DNA of 64,000 nucleotides from Rubripirellula reticaptiva (GTDB lineage Bacteria; Planctomycetota; Planctomycetia; Pirellulales; Pirellulaceae): the NCBI RefSeq assembly GCF_007860175.1, contig NZ_SJPX01000004.1, positions 1,060,873-1,124,872 on the forward strand. The letters are read 5' to 3'. The notes beneath the pieces are model-generated. The model worked only from the letters and a program-made list of their open reading frames with translations, did not search any database and was not told the origin of the DNA. Each line of letters starts with the position of its first letter. Position 1 is the stretch's first letter. Shown one piece after another: positions 26,385-37,098 of this stretch. The translations under genes and the position numbers were made by a program.

Positions 26385-29369
26385 ATGCGATCACGGTTTC
26401 AGTTTCACTTGGTGACTTGTTTGCTTGTGCTGTTGGGGGCGATGGCGGTAGTCGCAATGCCTTCGTTCTCTCGGGGGCCCGCCATCGATGACGTTGGCCC
26501 AACAACGGTGGTCGGGCGAGTCGTCGATGTCGACGGTAAAGCGGTATCGCAAGCAACCGTGACAGTGCAATCGAGGCTGCCAGCCTCGGTTTCGACTGCG
26601 ACCGTTCAGGTGACTACCGATGTCAGTGGTGGTTTCACGGTTGAAGTGAGTGGCAATCCGATCGCTTTTCAGCAGTGGAAAATCGTTGCTAACACTAGCG
26701 ATGGCAGCCAAGCCGGTTTCTTTCGATACAGCGGGTTGAAAGAGGCAACGGTTGACTCGAAAATCGAAATCAAGGTCGAGCCAACGAAGGCGTACACCAT
26801 CAATGTGGTGGTCGCCGATTCGAAACCTGTCGCTGACGCGCAAGTGGCTATCCAGTTTGGCTATCCGCATTTAGTGGACGGCCTGAGAACGGATGCGGAC
26901 GGGAAAATTTCCGTGTACGCCGCAAAGTCCGAACGTGTCGATGCGGTGATTGCGTGGAAGGATGGCGTTGGGTTTGACTACGAAGTCTATGCACTCGGTC
27001 GAGATCAAAAGTCGGACCTAAAGACGGCCGTGCCTGAGTTTCCCGGTGATGGGGAAACGTTGCGACTTGACGGTGCCTCGCCGGTAACCGTGAATGTCGT
27101 TGATACGGCAGGCGAACCGATCGAAGGTGTTCGCTTGTATCCGTGGATACTTCGCAAAGAATCGGCCAACCGCGAGTTGAACCTCAGCTACTTCACTGAC
27201 GCGATGTCTCAGTCGACCGATGCGTCAGGTGCCACGACGTTTGCGTGGATGCCCAAATGGCAAACTTCCGGCGTCACGATCTGGCCGACTGCCGATGGTT
27301 ACACGCGGACTCGAGCCAACTACGATCCGGCCGTTGATGTTGGCGAGTTGACTGTCACGCTCGACCAGTTGGTCACGATCCGAGGCCGAGTGCTTGATCC
27401 GGCGGGTGAACCGGCCGGGGGAATCGCCGTTCATGCGACTGGTGAAGGATACGGTTGGGATGGCGGACGCGACGTGACCAAGTCCGCCGATGATGGAACG
27501 TACGAGTTACAGGTTCCACCGGAACAGGTTTACATGGTCACCGCGTCGAATGATGATTGGGTGGCGGACGCAGTTCCAAGTTTCGTCGTCAACTCCGGCA
27601 AGCCAGTCGAGGGCATCGATTTGACGCTGCGCAAGCCGACTCGCTTGACCGGGCTGCTGACCGCAGAACCATCGGGTGAAGCGCTCAAGAACGAACGCGT
27701 GATTGTCTATCAATTTGGCGATGACCTCGGGTCCATCACAGGAGCCTCGATCGCCAATCCAGAGAATTCACGTCGCTATGTGCGACCGATGGCCGTGAAC
27801 GTCACCAAGACGGATTACGATGGTCGTTTTGAGTTCTTGCTGGGGAATGGTTCTTACGACATTCGTCCACCACGCCAAGAGAAGGCTGAAGAGTTCGATG
27901 TGTCCGGCGAGGCAGCGCTGACCATCGATGTGACGACCGAGATTCAAGCGAAAATCAAGCTGACCGGAGTCGTGCGGCATCAAGAAGACGATCGGCCGTT
28001 GTCGGGGATTCGATTGAGTGCAGTTTCGCAGCGTTTCCGTGGTGATGATTGGCAAGCGTTAACGGACAAGGACGGAACGTTCGCGGTCGAGCGATTGGGT
28101 GAGCCGACTTATGTTTTAGCGATGAACGACGACAAGTCGCTAGGCGCGGTTTCTATTTTGCCGGGTGACCAAAGCACGCTGGAAATGAAACTGGAAAAAA
28201 CCGGTTCGGCGTTCGGAGTTCTGCACAAAACCGACTCAGCGGAACCGGCTGCCGCAGAAAAGATTCGTTTTGGAATTCGAATTCCGGACGAAAACAATCA
28301 AACCTGGAGCAATCGATTTGGTGGCTTGGCGGTAACGGATTCAGAAGGTCGGTTTCGTCTCGAGGGGTTGGTCCCGGGTTGGGAGTACGACCTCAACTTG
28401 GAGTCTCGGCCCGACGGGTCCATCCCGAGCCTGAAAAGCATTACCATCGTCTCGGTCCTACAAGTCGACATGGGAGCCATGAACATTCCGGCGCCGCGCA
28501 AACCTTATGTGCCACCGACGCTAGACGAACGCATTGCCGGGGCGATGGGGGTGAAGGGATCGGCTCAGGAACGTTTCGATCGTGCAATACCGCGGTGCAG
28601 AATCAACAAGCAAAAGTTGTTGATAGTGCTTGGCAAACCCGATGAACCGCAAGTTCGTCAATTCATGGGATTGCGATACGAGGACAGTGATTTCCGTAAA
28701 ATTCGTGACGACTTTTTGATCATGGCATTGTCCACCGAAGATCCAGCAATGGCTGCGGACGTTGAGAAGCTTTTCGAGGGATTTGACGCCAGAGTCGACG
28801 AGGAATCGATGTCTTTTTCCCTGGCCTTGGTTGATGCAGACGGCGACCTGATTGCGCACAGTTCCGAAGTCGACTTGATCGAACAAGACGAGCTATCCAA
28901 AGACGCGGTGATCGAGTGGCTGCGTTCGCATCTCGACGAACCGATCGACGCCAAAAAATTGCTCAGCGACACGTTGGCAAAGGCAAAGAAGGAAAACAAG
29001 CGTGTTCTGGTTCAGGAGACTGCGGCATGGTGTGGTCCCTGCCACTTGCTGTCGGATTACTTGGACGGAAATCGGGCGTGGGAGGCGGACTACCTTTGGA
29101 TCAAGATGGATCATCGCTTCACCGGCGCACGCGAAATCATGGTGGACCTGCGTGACGGCTCGAATGGTGGCATTCCCTGGTTCGCGATCCTTGACGCGAA
29201 TGGCGAAAAATTGGCGACGTCCAATCACTTTGAATCGGGTGACAACATTGGTTTCCCCTCAAGCCAACACGGGCAAACGCATTTTAAGAAAATGCTGCTC
29301 GATACTAAGATCACGATGTCGGAAGATGAAATCAGCGCGCTTGTCGAGCGACTCAAGAAAGACGAGTGA
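26385..29369 (+). CDS. exported protein with carboxypeptidase-regulatory-like repeats and a carboxy-terminal thioredoxin-like domain
   Basis: 994 residues. Signal peptide FHLVTCLLVLLGAMAVVAM. The next ~700 residues are a string of beta-sandwich repeats of the CarboxypepD_reg/Ig type: TVVGRVVDVDGKAVSQATVTV, VTIRGRVLDPAGEPAGGIAV, KLTGVVRHQEDDRPLSGIRL. Around residue 880 lies a thioredoxin-fold active site, ETAAWCGPCHLLSDYL, followed by GIPWFAILDANGEKLA containing the cis-Pro equivalent (IPWF). Thus an extracytoplasmic thiol-disulfide or redox protein on a long beta stalk. The repeats may bind carbohydrate or peptide or simply space the redox domain. No partner gene is evident nearby. Confidence 0.82.
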   Translation: MRSRFQFHLVTCLLVLLGAMAVVAMPSFSRGPAIDDVGPTTVVGRVVDVDGKAVSQATVTVQSRLPASVSTATVQVTTDVSGGFTVEVSGNPIAFQQWKIVANTSDGSQAGFFRYSGLKEATVDSKIEIKVEPTKAYTINVVVADSKPVADAQVAIQFGYPHLVDGLRTDADGKISVYAAKSERVDAVIAWKDGVGFDYEVYALGRDQKSDLKTAVPEFPGDGETLRLDGASPVTVNVVDTAGEPIEGVRLYPWILRKESANRELNLSYFTDAMSQSTDASGATTFAWMPKWQTSGVTIWPTADGYTRTRANYDPAVDVGELTVTLDQLVTIRGRVLDPAGEPAGGIAVHATGEGYGWDGGRDVTKSADDGTYELQVPPEQVYMVTASNDDWVADAVPSFVVNSGKPVEGIDLTLRKPTRLTGLLTAEPSGEALKNERVIVYQFGDDLGSITGASIANPENSRRYVRPMAVNVTKTDYDGRFEFLLGNGSYDIRPPRQEKAEEFDVSGEAALTIDVTTEIQAKIKLTGVVRHQEDDRPLSGIRLSAVSQRFRGDDWQALTDKDGTFAVERLGEPTYVLAMNDDKSLGAVSILPGDQSTLEMKLEKTGSAFGVLHKTDSAEPAAAEKIRFGIRIPDENNQTWSNRFGGLAVTDSEGRFRLEGLVPGWEYDLNLESRPDGSIPSLKSITIVSVLQVDMGAMNIPAPRKPYVPPTLDERIAGAMGVKGSAQERFDRAIPRCRINKQKLLIVLGKPDEPQVRQFMGLRYEDSDFRKIRDDFLIMALSTEDPAMAADVEKLFEGFDARVDEESMSFSLALVDADGDLIAHSSEVDLIEQDELSKDAVIEWLRSHLDEPIDAKKLLSDTLAKAKKENKRVLVQETAAWCGPCHLLSDYLDGNRAWEADYLWIKMDHRFTGAREIMVDLRDGSNGGIPWFAILDANGEKLATSNHFESGDNIGFPSSQHGQTHFKKMLLDTKITMSEDEISALVERLKKDE

Positions 29370-29425
29370 ACGAATGCCGTGATTTCGTAGCGCAGACTGC
29401 CAGCCTGTTTTGCATTTTCCGACTG

Positions 29426-32400
29426 CTAGTCAGCGAGTGATTCGAGACTCTGCTGGATGATTGGCGAATTGCCAAACTGTTTTAAGCGGTCCTCTAGGTG
29501 AGTTTGGTGTGCGCTGATGACTTCGGCGGCTCGGTCGCCTCGACCGTGTTCACGGAACGCGTTTGCGATCCGTTTTGCGGCTGGCACGTCGGCTGGGTTG
29601 ATGTTCAAAAGTTGTTGCCAATGCCCATACGCATCGTCGAATCGCTGTTGCTGTATCGCGAGGATGCACTGCGTTTCGCGTCTAGCCGTTTCCGATTGCA
29701 GCCAGACATTCAGGTCGGCGTAAAACCTGATTGGACGCAAGTGATACAGCACGAACTCGTCCCAGTAGGCGAGTCGTTTCGCGGGGTCGGATTCATTCAG
29801 TGCCAGTTCGCGCACCGAGTGAATTCGAGTCGGACGGCTCGGTGGTGAGTTCAGGATCAACGTCTGATAAATGTCACCTGCGTCGGTTTTCAAGCCGACA
29901 CGAGCGATGCCGACAGCGAGTCCCATGTTTTGCTGCTGAGAAACGGCCAGACTTCGTGCAAGCAGTTTTAGTTCAGTTGCTCTTTGGTTCTCGCCAACTT
30001 TGCCCCAGCAATCGCCGGCCAAATACAGGCGAGTCAGGTCGGTGGGGTTGGATTGGAAAGCTTTGAAGAATGCGGCGGCGGCCGATTGGTAGTTTTCTTG
30101 CGCCAGGTAAGTTTGCCCGAGCAGAGTAAAGTCGTCCGGCCGTGGATCAGTCGCATTTTCGATCATCGAAATGACTGGATCGAAGCGACCGTAACGAAAG
30201 AGCGTCGTTGCAGTGCCGCTGGAAACGGTCGATCCGTCAAAGTCCGGAAACGGCCGCAGTTGTTCAATCGGCGTCTTGGCCAACATGGCGCCGTCAACGC
30301 GGTCGAGAAGTTGTCGTTGTGATTCCTCAGGGTGCCGCGATGCAAATTCACTGAGCCAAACAGACGCGTCAGCCGCAGCCGCCGGCAAGCTGGGGTCCGC
30401 GTACGCATTGTAAAAATAGTGGCGAAGCGCATCCGTGTCGTCACACCTAGAAATCGTTTGGCGACTCTCGGCGGGAAAGCCACGATCATGCATCATCACT
30501 GCTACGTCGCGCAGGTACTTTGTCTTGGCTTGCTGATCCAGCTTTGGATGATCGGCATGGTCGCGCAGTACGTTCATGATTGCCGTGACTTCGCCGTCTT
30601 TGCCCGCGTCTCGCATCGTCATCGCGACTTGGATCAGGAACAATGCTGCGTTTACGCGGAGCGGTTCGGTACCGATCGCTTTGCCGGACAACTGTTCAAA
30701 GAACTTGCTCGGGGTTGTGGCATCCCAGTTCAAGCATTCCAACGCGCTGGCGTAATCGAGCTGGAAACGGTGCCAGTAGAACAAGCGGCGCGGCGATTGG
30801 TCATTGAGCAATTGGCGAGCCGCACCGATCTTGCCAACGGAAAGCAACGCGTCCGCACCATAACGCGGCGTGTTGGGTGTTGTGGCATGTTGCGCAATCC
30901 AGGATTCTAGTGGCTCGGTCGACTGATCCGATTGCCCGCTCGCTTGACCAAGGAACGTCAGCACTGCGAGTTGTTCGATGCGCCGATGGACTGGACTGAT
31001 ATCGACCGTGATCGGCGGAACCGGCAGCTCTTTCGTCTTGCATACCGGTAGGTCGCGCAAAGCATCCCAGTCCCGCGACTCTAAAACCAGAGACCAGACC
31101 AGGCCGGCGTCACCGACTTCCTTGGCAAGTTTGATGGCTTTCGTAATGTCTTGCTGGCAGCGGGCCCAGTAGACGGCCAAACGCCTGTCGCTTGCTAGCA
31201 AGTCTTCGAATCGATCCGACAATTCAGCTGGTTTGCCGGCGGCTTGTTCGATCAATTGCCGATGCATTTGAAAACGAATCAATCGAAGTCGTCCTTCGTC
31301 ATCGTCGACGAATTCCGCCAGCAATGCTTCGGCGACCTCGAACTGGCCTGTTCGAATGGCCAACCACAATAGTCCGCGTGAACTTGTCAGGCTCTCGCGC
31401 CGCCGCTTTCTATCCTCCTCGGGCAGTCGATTTGTGTCTGGTTGATTGAGCGTTTCGAGCAGCCATTTTCCTTGACCACTTTCGATCGCAACCTCCCACA
31501 GCGTAGGGTTTTTCAGCATCATCCGAGCTACTCGCTTCAGGTTCGGATGTGACTGTTCGTACCCTTCTTGGATCAAGTCCATCCATTGCTTTGGATCCAA
31601 GTGTTTACGAACTTCGGCTGACCGGAGCAAGTAAACGTATCCTTCTTGATCGACGATGAAGTCATGCAATTCGCCTTGCTGGACGAGCTTCCCGAACTGT
31701 TCGGCTTGTGCCAGTTCGGCGAGCAGTTTTCCTTGGTTGAACATCTGCGACACGACGGAACGCCGCTGGAAGTCAGGAATCCGCTGCAACGCTTCTGCCA
31801 TCGGTTTCCAACCATACGAATCTAGAATCCATCGAGCCGCTTCGCCGTTCTTGCTGATGTCGATTAGCCGCTGTTGGACGACTGCTGGGTCGCGCGCCTC
31901 CAACAGTTTTACCAATGTCGCTGGTGAACGCTGGCTGGAACGCGGATTGCTGCGTTGATACCGCACGACGGCATCGTTGACGTAAAACGCCCACTGCTGG
32001 GACGCGATGTCGACGTTGTCGAAACGCATGGTTGCGAATCGTTGGACCACATCGAATTGGCCCATCTCGATCATTCGCTCGGCAAAGTACGGTCGCTTGC
32101 GAATGAGCGTCGAAAGCGATTCTGGGCCTTGCTGTTGCGCGAGCGAAAAAATTGTTTTCAGATCGTCATCGGTCAACAGAGTCTGCCATGTTCTTGAACC
32201 CAACAGGACGCTGATGCAGCTTGAACGTGACGGAACATCGTTGGCTGCGAGAATGCGATCGATCACGGTTCGTTGCAGGTTCTTTCTCAGGACCAGCTTG
32301 CTTAAGTTGGACGATCGGATCGCGAGCGAAATGATTTCCAGATCGTCGGTATGTTTTTCCAGTTGATCGATTAAGAAAGTCGGCAAGTCGGTCTTCATTG

Positions 32401-35400
32401 CGGCGTCATCGGTCGCGTACTGGCTCAGCAGTGTGGCCGCAATTTTGATTTGGAAGTCGTCTGAGTGTTTACGGCTATACAAGATCATTTGCGGAACAAT
32501 CGTTGGGTTTCCGGGTTGCTTGCCCAAGATTCCCGTGCTCAAAAACGCAATCGCGAAGCGTTCGCGGCGATCTTGATCTTTGATCGAATCAAACACGCGA
32601 ATGATTTTTTCGGGCTGCTTCGAGGTTGCAAACCAAGCCTCGATGTTTGCATAGCTGCCAATGTATCGAGTGACTCGGTCGGCTTCGTCCGTCGGCATGG
32701 TGTCGCACAGGCCAAGGAAGACTTCGATCGATCCGTATTCTAGTTCCTTGACGATTGCGGGACCCTGAGCATACTGCGTTGCGAAACCTCTCAGGTCCCA
32801 GGTTCGGAAATCTGATTTCAGCCGGGCCAGAAACGTTGACAGTTTCTGTTGCTGACTCAGTTGCGAGATGAACCAGGGCGTCTTCAAAAGTTCTTCAAGC
32901 GTGTCGCTGGTTGGATTCTTTTTGTCCGTGGAGATTATGTCAAACAGATTCCAGCCCAGTTCAGGTTGTTTGAGTGCGACGGAGGGCGGCAAGTTTTTGA
33001 CCAAGCTGACCCAGTTGCGGCGTTCGCGACGCCAGGCAACATCTTTCATCAAAATGCTGGTGGCATCGGCAATGTCGGATCGCAAACAATTTGTCAGGTC
33101 TTGGGCGGCAACCGCAGGTCCCAGTTTTTCATTCGACAGCAGCCCCAACGTCATTCGTGTTGCCGTCGTCGGCGGTTGGCTAGCGACAAAGTCAACGATC
33201 TTCTCAGCGGTGGATGTCGGGTCGGCAAGGTCATTCCAACTGCGGCTAGAAAAACACGCGAACGCGAAGTCTCTGCGATGGTTTTCATTGGTAACACCGC
33301 CTAACGCATGCAAAAACGGTTCGGGTTGTCCGTCTGCTTGAAGCCACTGCCCGACCACATGCGATTCGCCAAGCTGTCGATGAAACTGCAAGCGAGCTTC
33401 GTCGTCCAACAGCAGGTCGCTTAGCAGTAGCAGGGACGGCAGTCCGCCTGCGGCGATATCGTCCGCGAGTTGTTGGCTGGTTGATTTCGTTCTCAGCGCC
33501 GAGACGATTCGTGATTCCTTCAGCAACTCGCGAATCGATTTCGCGACCGCCTTCCATTTGTTTTGTTTCACCAAAGATTCGGCAAACCAGCGGCTTGTGA
33601 TCAGGCCGCTGACGCAGCGATCGCGGTCGTAGCCTTCAAGTTTCTGAGCAAAGTCCCAAAATTCGATTGCGGCGCTGGGTTCGTTTTCGACCACGTCGGC
33701 AGGCAAGTTTTCGATCAGTGAAAGGTAGAGGTTGCGGTCCATCCAGGCCTTGTCTTCGGCTAGCCGTTTGAGTGCTACGGCGACTTCCTTGTTGCGGGAC
33801 AGGTTTTCGGCGAACGCCTTTCGTGTCATCAGCGTTTGACGAGACGATGTACGCAGATCCTCGCTTTCAAACGAATCGATCAGATCGTTGAGTGCGTCCC
33901 ATCGTCCGCTGTTGAAGATTGCCGAGATGGCGTCATCGCTGCGCAAGATTTGTTCCATGATTTGGTCGAACAATCTTGACGAGATGCCTTTCGATTTAAG
34001 GTTTAAAATCAGGTCGACGCGGTTCCCGGCAATCAAGTGATCGACCACAGCCTTGGACGAAAGATACTCGCCCAGCAGTTTGGCGTAGCTCGAATCTTCT
34101 CTGCTAATTCCATCACGACCGACAATCAGCAAATCCATGATCGTTTCAAAATGCCCGTCGGCGATTAGTTTGGGCAACAATTCGTGATTTCCGACCATGC
34201 CGCTTGTCAACGAATAGCGGACGGGATCGGTGTCGAGGGCGAGGCAGAAGTTGATCAGCGAACGACGTGATTCCGGTGTGTCGAATTGGTCCGTGAATGA
34301 GGCCGAGCGCATCAATGATGTCAGCGTCGAGTTGACTTGTGTGCTACTTGCATGGTCGCGAATCGTATGCAGGAATTCGATCAACCGTTCTTGCTCGGCA
34401 AGTTGTGCGGCAAACGTTTGGTTCCGTATTGGTGCGTAGGTTAATTCGCGTAGGAAATTTGCGTCGGTGTCTTTTGCCAAGTCAATGATGCGCTGCATGG
34501 ACTCGCGCGAGTGTTTCTTGCCGAACGCCAAAGGAGCGTTGTACGTTTTGAGCAAGGTCGGAAGGTGCCAGGGTTGGGGCGGTCCCTGAGTGATTTGTTG
34601 CCAAATCGCGCCGATGGCCTGTTGCGGCAATTCGCGAGTGCTACGCGAGCGTTGGCTCAGTCCGTCGATGAAGCCATTGATGAGTTGCTGCTGTAGGTCA
34701 GTGTCTTTGTTCTTTTCGATCAACGATAAGATTTCGTTTTCGTTTTTCTGTCTTGCCCAAATGGGATGCGAAGCCGACCGTCCGATCACATAATTCGCAT
34801 GGACTGGATCGTCGGTGGATGCACAGATCTTCAGGATCCCCTCGTCGCCCAATTTGTTGTGCAGTGTTTCAAAGATCGGCGGCGCATCCAGAATGTAGTC
34901 CAGCAACGTGAATTGCCCAGCGGAATCGAGACTGTTGATCGTTTCTACAATGTCCAACGTTGCAGGCCGATTAACCGATAACCCGTATGTCGTGTTTGAC
35001 GCGAATCGATTCAGCGACAAGGTTTGCGCGAGCAATTGTTTTTGCCGACTGTGACTGGGCTCGCCAGCAATCAACGAAATCCAAAGTGGCAGTAATGCTT
35101 TGGATGTGATTCTTTCCATAGCTTGCTGATTAAACCGCACCACCGAGTACAACGCGAATCGATTGTCGGGCGGACACCGGGAAAGGATAGCGATGACCTT
35201 TTCTAGCCAGGCGTCATCCGAGCGGTTGCGGACGTGCGGCGAGGAAAAAATCCTGCTTGTCATGTCAATCGATTCTCTACTCGAAGTCGTGACTGCAATT
35301 TCGATCAGTTTCAGAATTTGTTCGTCAATCTGTTCCGACGGCGGTTGCTTGGCCGCCGCGTTCAGAATGGACATCACGACGGAGTAGCGTTCGTGAGGCT

Positions 35401-35857
35401 CGGCTGGTTTTAGCAGATGCATGACCGGTTTCATGAAGCCTTCCTTGGCCAGAGTGATTAGTCCTGCGGTCCGCTTCGCCGAGTTCATTTCGGAAACTAA
35501 TGAGCGAGTTAGGTTTTGGATTTCCTTGGGCATGTCAGCCGTTAGACCGAGTTCGAATTTCTGCCGGATGCTTGCGATTCGAATCTTTGCTTCCAAGCTA
35601 GCTGTCTTTGATCGCTCGATTAACATCGGCTCGATTGACGGCCCCATTTGCCATAACGTTTGTTCGGCGGCTTCGCGGGCAAGAAAGCTGCGGTCGGCCA
35701 GACGGTCAATCTGCTCGTCGATGATTCGAGTCTGCGACGCGGACGTCGCAGGGGTCTCTTGAGCCCACAAATCTTGTGTTGAAATGTCGGCGAACCAGAT
35801 TGTTGCAGCCCAGCCAGTTGCGGCAACAATTAGCAGCCTTGAAACCAGAGTATTCAC
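29426..35857 (-). CDS. 2143-residue exported HEAT/TPR repeat protein
   Basis: Starts with GTG at 35857, preceded by a GGTGAG Shine-Dalgarno sequence. Signal peptide in residues 1-33 (LLIVAATGWAATIWF...LWAQE). The mature amino end, LADRSFLAREAAEQTLWQMG, is the helical repeat seen at the front of many planctomycete secreted HEAT-like proteins. The body is almost wholly alpha-helical with no recognised catalytic motif. The last ~250 residues contain TPR-like pairs (LGQTYLAQENYQSAAAAFFKAF; QQQRFDDAYGHWQQLLNINP). A scaffold in the periplasmic compartment or cell surface is plausible but not shown. It stands alone on this strand, convergent with the thioredoxin-domain gene. Confidence 0.8.
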   Translation of the reverse strand: MNTLVSRLLIVAATGWAATIWFADISTQDLWAQETPATSASQTRIIDEQIDRLADRSFLAREAAEQTLWQMGPSIEPMLIERSKTASLEAKIRIASIRQKFELGLTADMPKEIQNLTRSLVSEMNSAKRTAGLITLAKEGFMKPVMHLLKPAEPHERYSVVMSILNAAAKQPPSEQIDEQILKLIEIAVTTSSRESIDMTSRIFSSPHVRNRSDDAWLEKVIAILSRCPPDNRFALYSVVRFNQQAMERITSKALLPLWISLIAGEPSHSRQKQLLAQTLSLNRFASNTTYGLSVNRPATLDIVETINSLDSAGQFTLLDYILDAPPIFETLHNKLGDEGILKICASTDDPVHANYVIGRSASHPIWARQKNENEILSLIEKNKDTDLQQQLINGFIDGLSQRSRSTRELPQQAIGAIWQQITQGPPQPWHLPTLLKTYNAPLAFGKKHSRESMQRIIDLAKDTDANFLRELTYAPIRNQTFAAQLAEQERLIEFLHTIRDHASSTQVNSTLTSLMRSASFTDQFDTPESRRSLINFCLALDTDPVRYSLTSGMVGNHELLPKLIADGHFETIMDLLIVGRDGISREDSSYAKLLGEYLSSKAVVDHLIAGNRVDLILNLKSKGISSRLFDQIMEQILRSDDAISAIFNSGRWDALNDLIDSFESEDLRTSSRQTLMTRKAFAENLSRNKEVAVALKRLAEDKAWMDRNLYLSLIENLPADVVENEPSAAIEFWDFAQKLEGYDRDRCVSGLITSRWFAESLVKQNKWKAVAKSIRELLKESRIVSALRTKSTSQQLADDIAAGGLPSLLLLSDLLLDDEARLQFHRQLGESHVVGQWLQADGQPEPFLHALGGVTNENHRRDFAFACFSSRSWNDLADPTSTAEKIVDFVASQPPTTATRMTLGLLSNEKLGPAVAAQDLTNCLRSDIADATSILMKDVAWRRERRNWVSLVKNLPPSVALKQPELGWNLFDIISTDKKNPTSDTLEELLKTPWFISQLSQQQKLSTFLARLKSDFRTWDLRGFATQYAQGPAIVKELEYGSIEVFLGLCDTMPTDEADRVTRYIGSYANIEAWFATSKQPEKIIRVFDSIKDQDRRERFAIAFLSTGILGKQPGNPTIVPQMILYSRKHSDDFQIKIAATLLSQYATDDAAMKTDLPTFLIDQLEKHTDDLEIISLAIRSSNLSKLVLRKNLQRTVIDRILAANDVPSRSSCISVLLGSRTWQTLLTDDDLKTIFSLAQQQGPESLSTLIRKRPYFAERMIEMGQFDVVQRFATMRFDNVDIASQQWAFYVNDAVVRYQRSNPRSSQRSPATLVKLLEARDPAVVQQRLIDISKNGEAARWILDSYGWKPMAEALQRIPDFQRRSVVSQMFNQGKLLAELAQAEQFGKLVQQGELHDFIVDQEGYVYLLRSAEVRKHLDPKQWMDLIQEGYEQSHPNLKRVARMMLKNPTLWEVAIESGQGKWLLETLNQPDTNRLPEEDRKRRRESLTSSRGLLWLAIRTGQFEVAEALLAEFVDDDEGRLRLIRFQMHRQLIEQAAGKPAELSDRFEDLLASDRRLAVYWARCQQDITKAIKLAKEVGDAGLVWSLVLESRDWDALRDLPVCKTKELPVPPITVDISPVHRRIEQLAVLTFLGQASGQSDQSTEPLESWIAQHATTPNTPRYGADALLSVGKIGAARQLLNDQSPRRLFYWHRFQLDYASALECLNWDATTPSKFFEQLSGKAIGTEPLRVNAALFLIQVAMTMRDAGKDGEVTAIMNVLRDHADHPKLDQQAKTKYLRDVAVMMHDRGFPAESRQTISRCDDTDALRHYFYNAYADPSLPAAAADASVWLSEFASRHPEESQRQLLDRVDGAMLAKTPIEQLRPFPDFDGSTVSSGTATTLFRYGRFDPVISMIENATDPRPDDFTLLGQTYLAQENYQSAAAAFFKAFQSNPTDLTRLYLAGDCWGKVGENQRATELKLLARSLAVSQQQNMGLAVGIARVGLKTDAGDIYQTLILNSPPSRPTRIHSVRELALNESDPAKRLAYWDEFVLYHLRPIRFYADLNVWLQSETARRETQCILAIQQQRFDDAYGHWQQLLNINPADVPAAKRIANAFREHGRGDRAAEVISAHQTHLEDRLKQFGNSPIIQQSLESLAD

Positions 35858-36239
35858 AAGCTCACCGCCTAGTTTTATGGCCCGATGACGGGCACGAGTG
35901 ATTCATCACTGATCCATCTTTCGCAACCGTTTTCTCGACCGTCGAAACTCTCCGTCGGCCAAAATTGCGATCAGTTCAGACGCTATCGGCCGCCATTATA
36001 AACCAGCCACGGTCGTCGAATCGGACCTAGTGGGCGTCGAAAGTCTGCCTTGACTACGGGCTTCGTTTGAGGTGGCAATAGCAAGCCGGGGGTTTGCGTC
36101 CAGCCGAGCGGCTGTATCGCGTAACTTCAATCCCGTCAAAGGCAGTTATGCTGCCCGTTAGTTTGGGACTATGTTCCTTAGATTGCGATTGTCGATCGCT
36201 TTGTGGCGAGTCAACTGATGTTCGCGTAGACTTGCCCGC
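35858..36239. other. 382-bp divergent intergenic region
   Basis: Separates the 2143-residue exported protein (minus) from the glucosylglycerate cluster (plus). It must hold both promoters, but I could not assign convincing -35/-10 pairs. No open frame, RNA gene or strong hairpin is supported. Confidence 0.4.
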
Positions 36240-37067
36240 ATGTCTTCAACTACGACACGATTGATTCTGGTCACGGACCTTGATGGTTGTTTGCTGAACA
36301 AGCACGACTACGACTGGTCGGCTGCTGCGTCGACTCTGGAAATTTTGCGTAAGGCTAAGATTCCGGTGGTGATGAATTCCAGCAAGACGGTGCCAGAGAT
36401 GACTCAGTTGGCGATCGAGTTAGGTCTTCAGGGCAGCACCTTTATTTCAGAAAACGGAGCGGTCATCCGCTGGGGCGTCGACGTCGCTCAGTGGGGGACG
36501 GGCGAACCGGTTGATGAATCGGAGATCATTGGCGCGTCTCGCAAAGACATTTTATTGGTACTGCAGGAATTGAAGCAGCGATTTCAGTTTCGATCGTTTG
36601 CGGATCTCGGCGTCGCCGGCATCATGGAACAAACTCAATTGTCCGAGGCAAAGGCGAGTCTGGCGTTTGATCGCCAGGCGACGGAGCCTCTGTTGTGGGA
36701 CGACACGGACGAACATCTTAGCGAGTTTGGTAGCATCTTAAGTCGTCATCAGTTGACGCTTACCAAGGGAGGGCGGTTTTGGCATATTGCTGGCCACACG
36801 ACCAAGGGCAAAGCGATGCAGCGAGTTGCCCAGCGCATGTCCGTGCCAGAGTCCACAACGATTGTCGCGGCCGTCGGTGACAGCCCGATCGATCAAAGCA
36901 TGCTGGACTTGGCGGACGTTCCAATCGGTATCCCAACCGCGAATGGATTGGGCGTTACCGTTGACCGCAAGCGGGGAATCGTTGCTACACGGCAAGGTGC
37001 AGTGGGCTGGGCCGAAGCGGTAACCAAGTTGCTTTCGCGAATCGAAGTCCCGTTGACTGAAAACTGA
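36240..37067 (+). CDS. gpgP: glucosyl/mannosyl-3-phosphoglycerate phosphatase (HAD superfamily)
   Basis: 275-residue cytoplasmic HAD phosphatase of the MPGP family. Catalytic motif I is LVTDLDGCLL (nucleophile Asp and acid/base Asp), motif II PVVMNSSKT, a cap region with FISENGAVIRW, and motif IV VAAVGDSPIDQSML with metal-binding aspartates. The family removes phosphate from mannosyl- or glucosyl-3-phosphoglycerate in the second step of compatible-solute synthesis. The next gene, 31 bases downstream, is the matching GT81-type synthase, so the glucosyl substrate is favoured. The two activities cannot be separated by sequence alone. Confidence 0.85.
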   Translation: MSSTTTRLILVTDLDGCLLNKHDYDWSAAASTLEILRKAKIPVVMNSSKTVPEMTQLAIELGLQGSTFISENGAVIRWGVDVAQWGTGEPVDESEIIGASRKDILLVLQELKQRFQFRSFADLGVAGIMEQTQLSEAKASLAFDRQATEPLLWDDTDEHLSEFGSILSRHQLTLTKGGRFWHIAGHTTKGKAMQRVAQRMSVPESTTIVAAVGDSPIDQSMLDLADVPIGIPTANGLGVTVDRKRGIVATRQGAVGWAEAVTKLLSRIEVPLTEN

Positions 37068-37098
37068 ATACATCACTTGTTAAATTGGGCGGAACACA

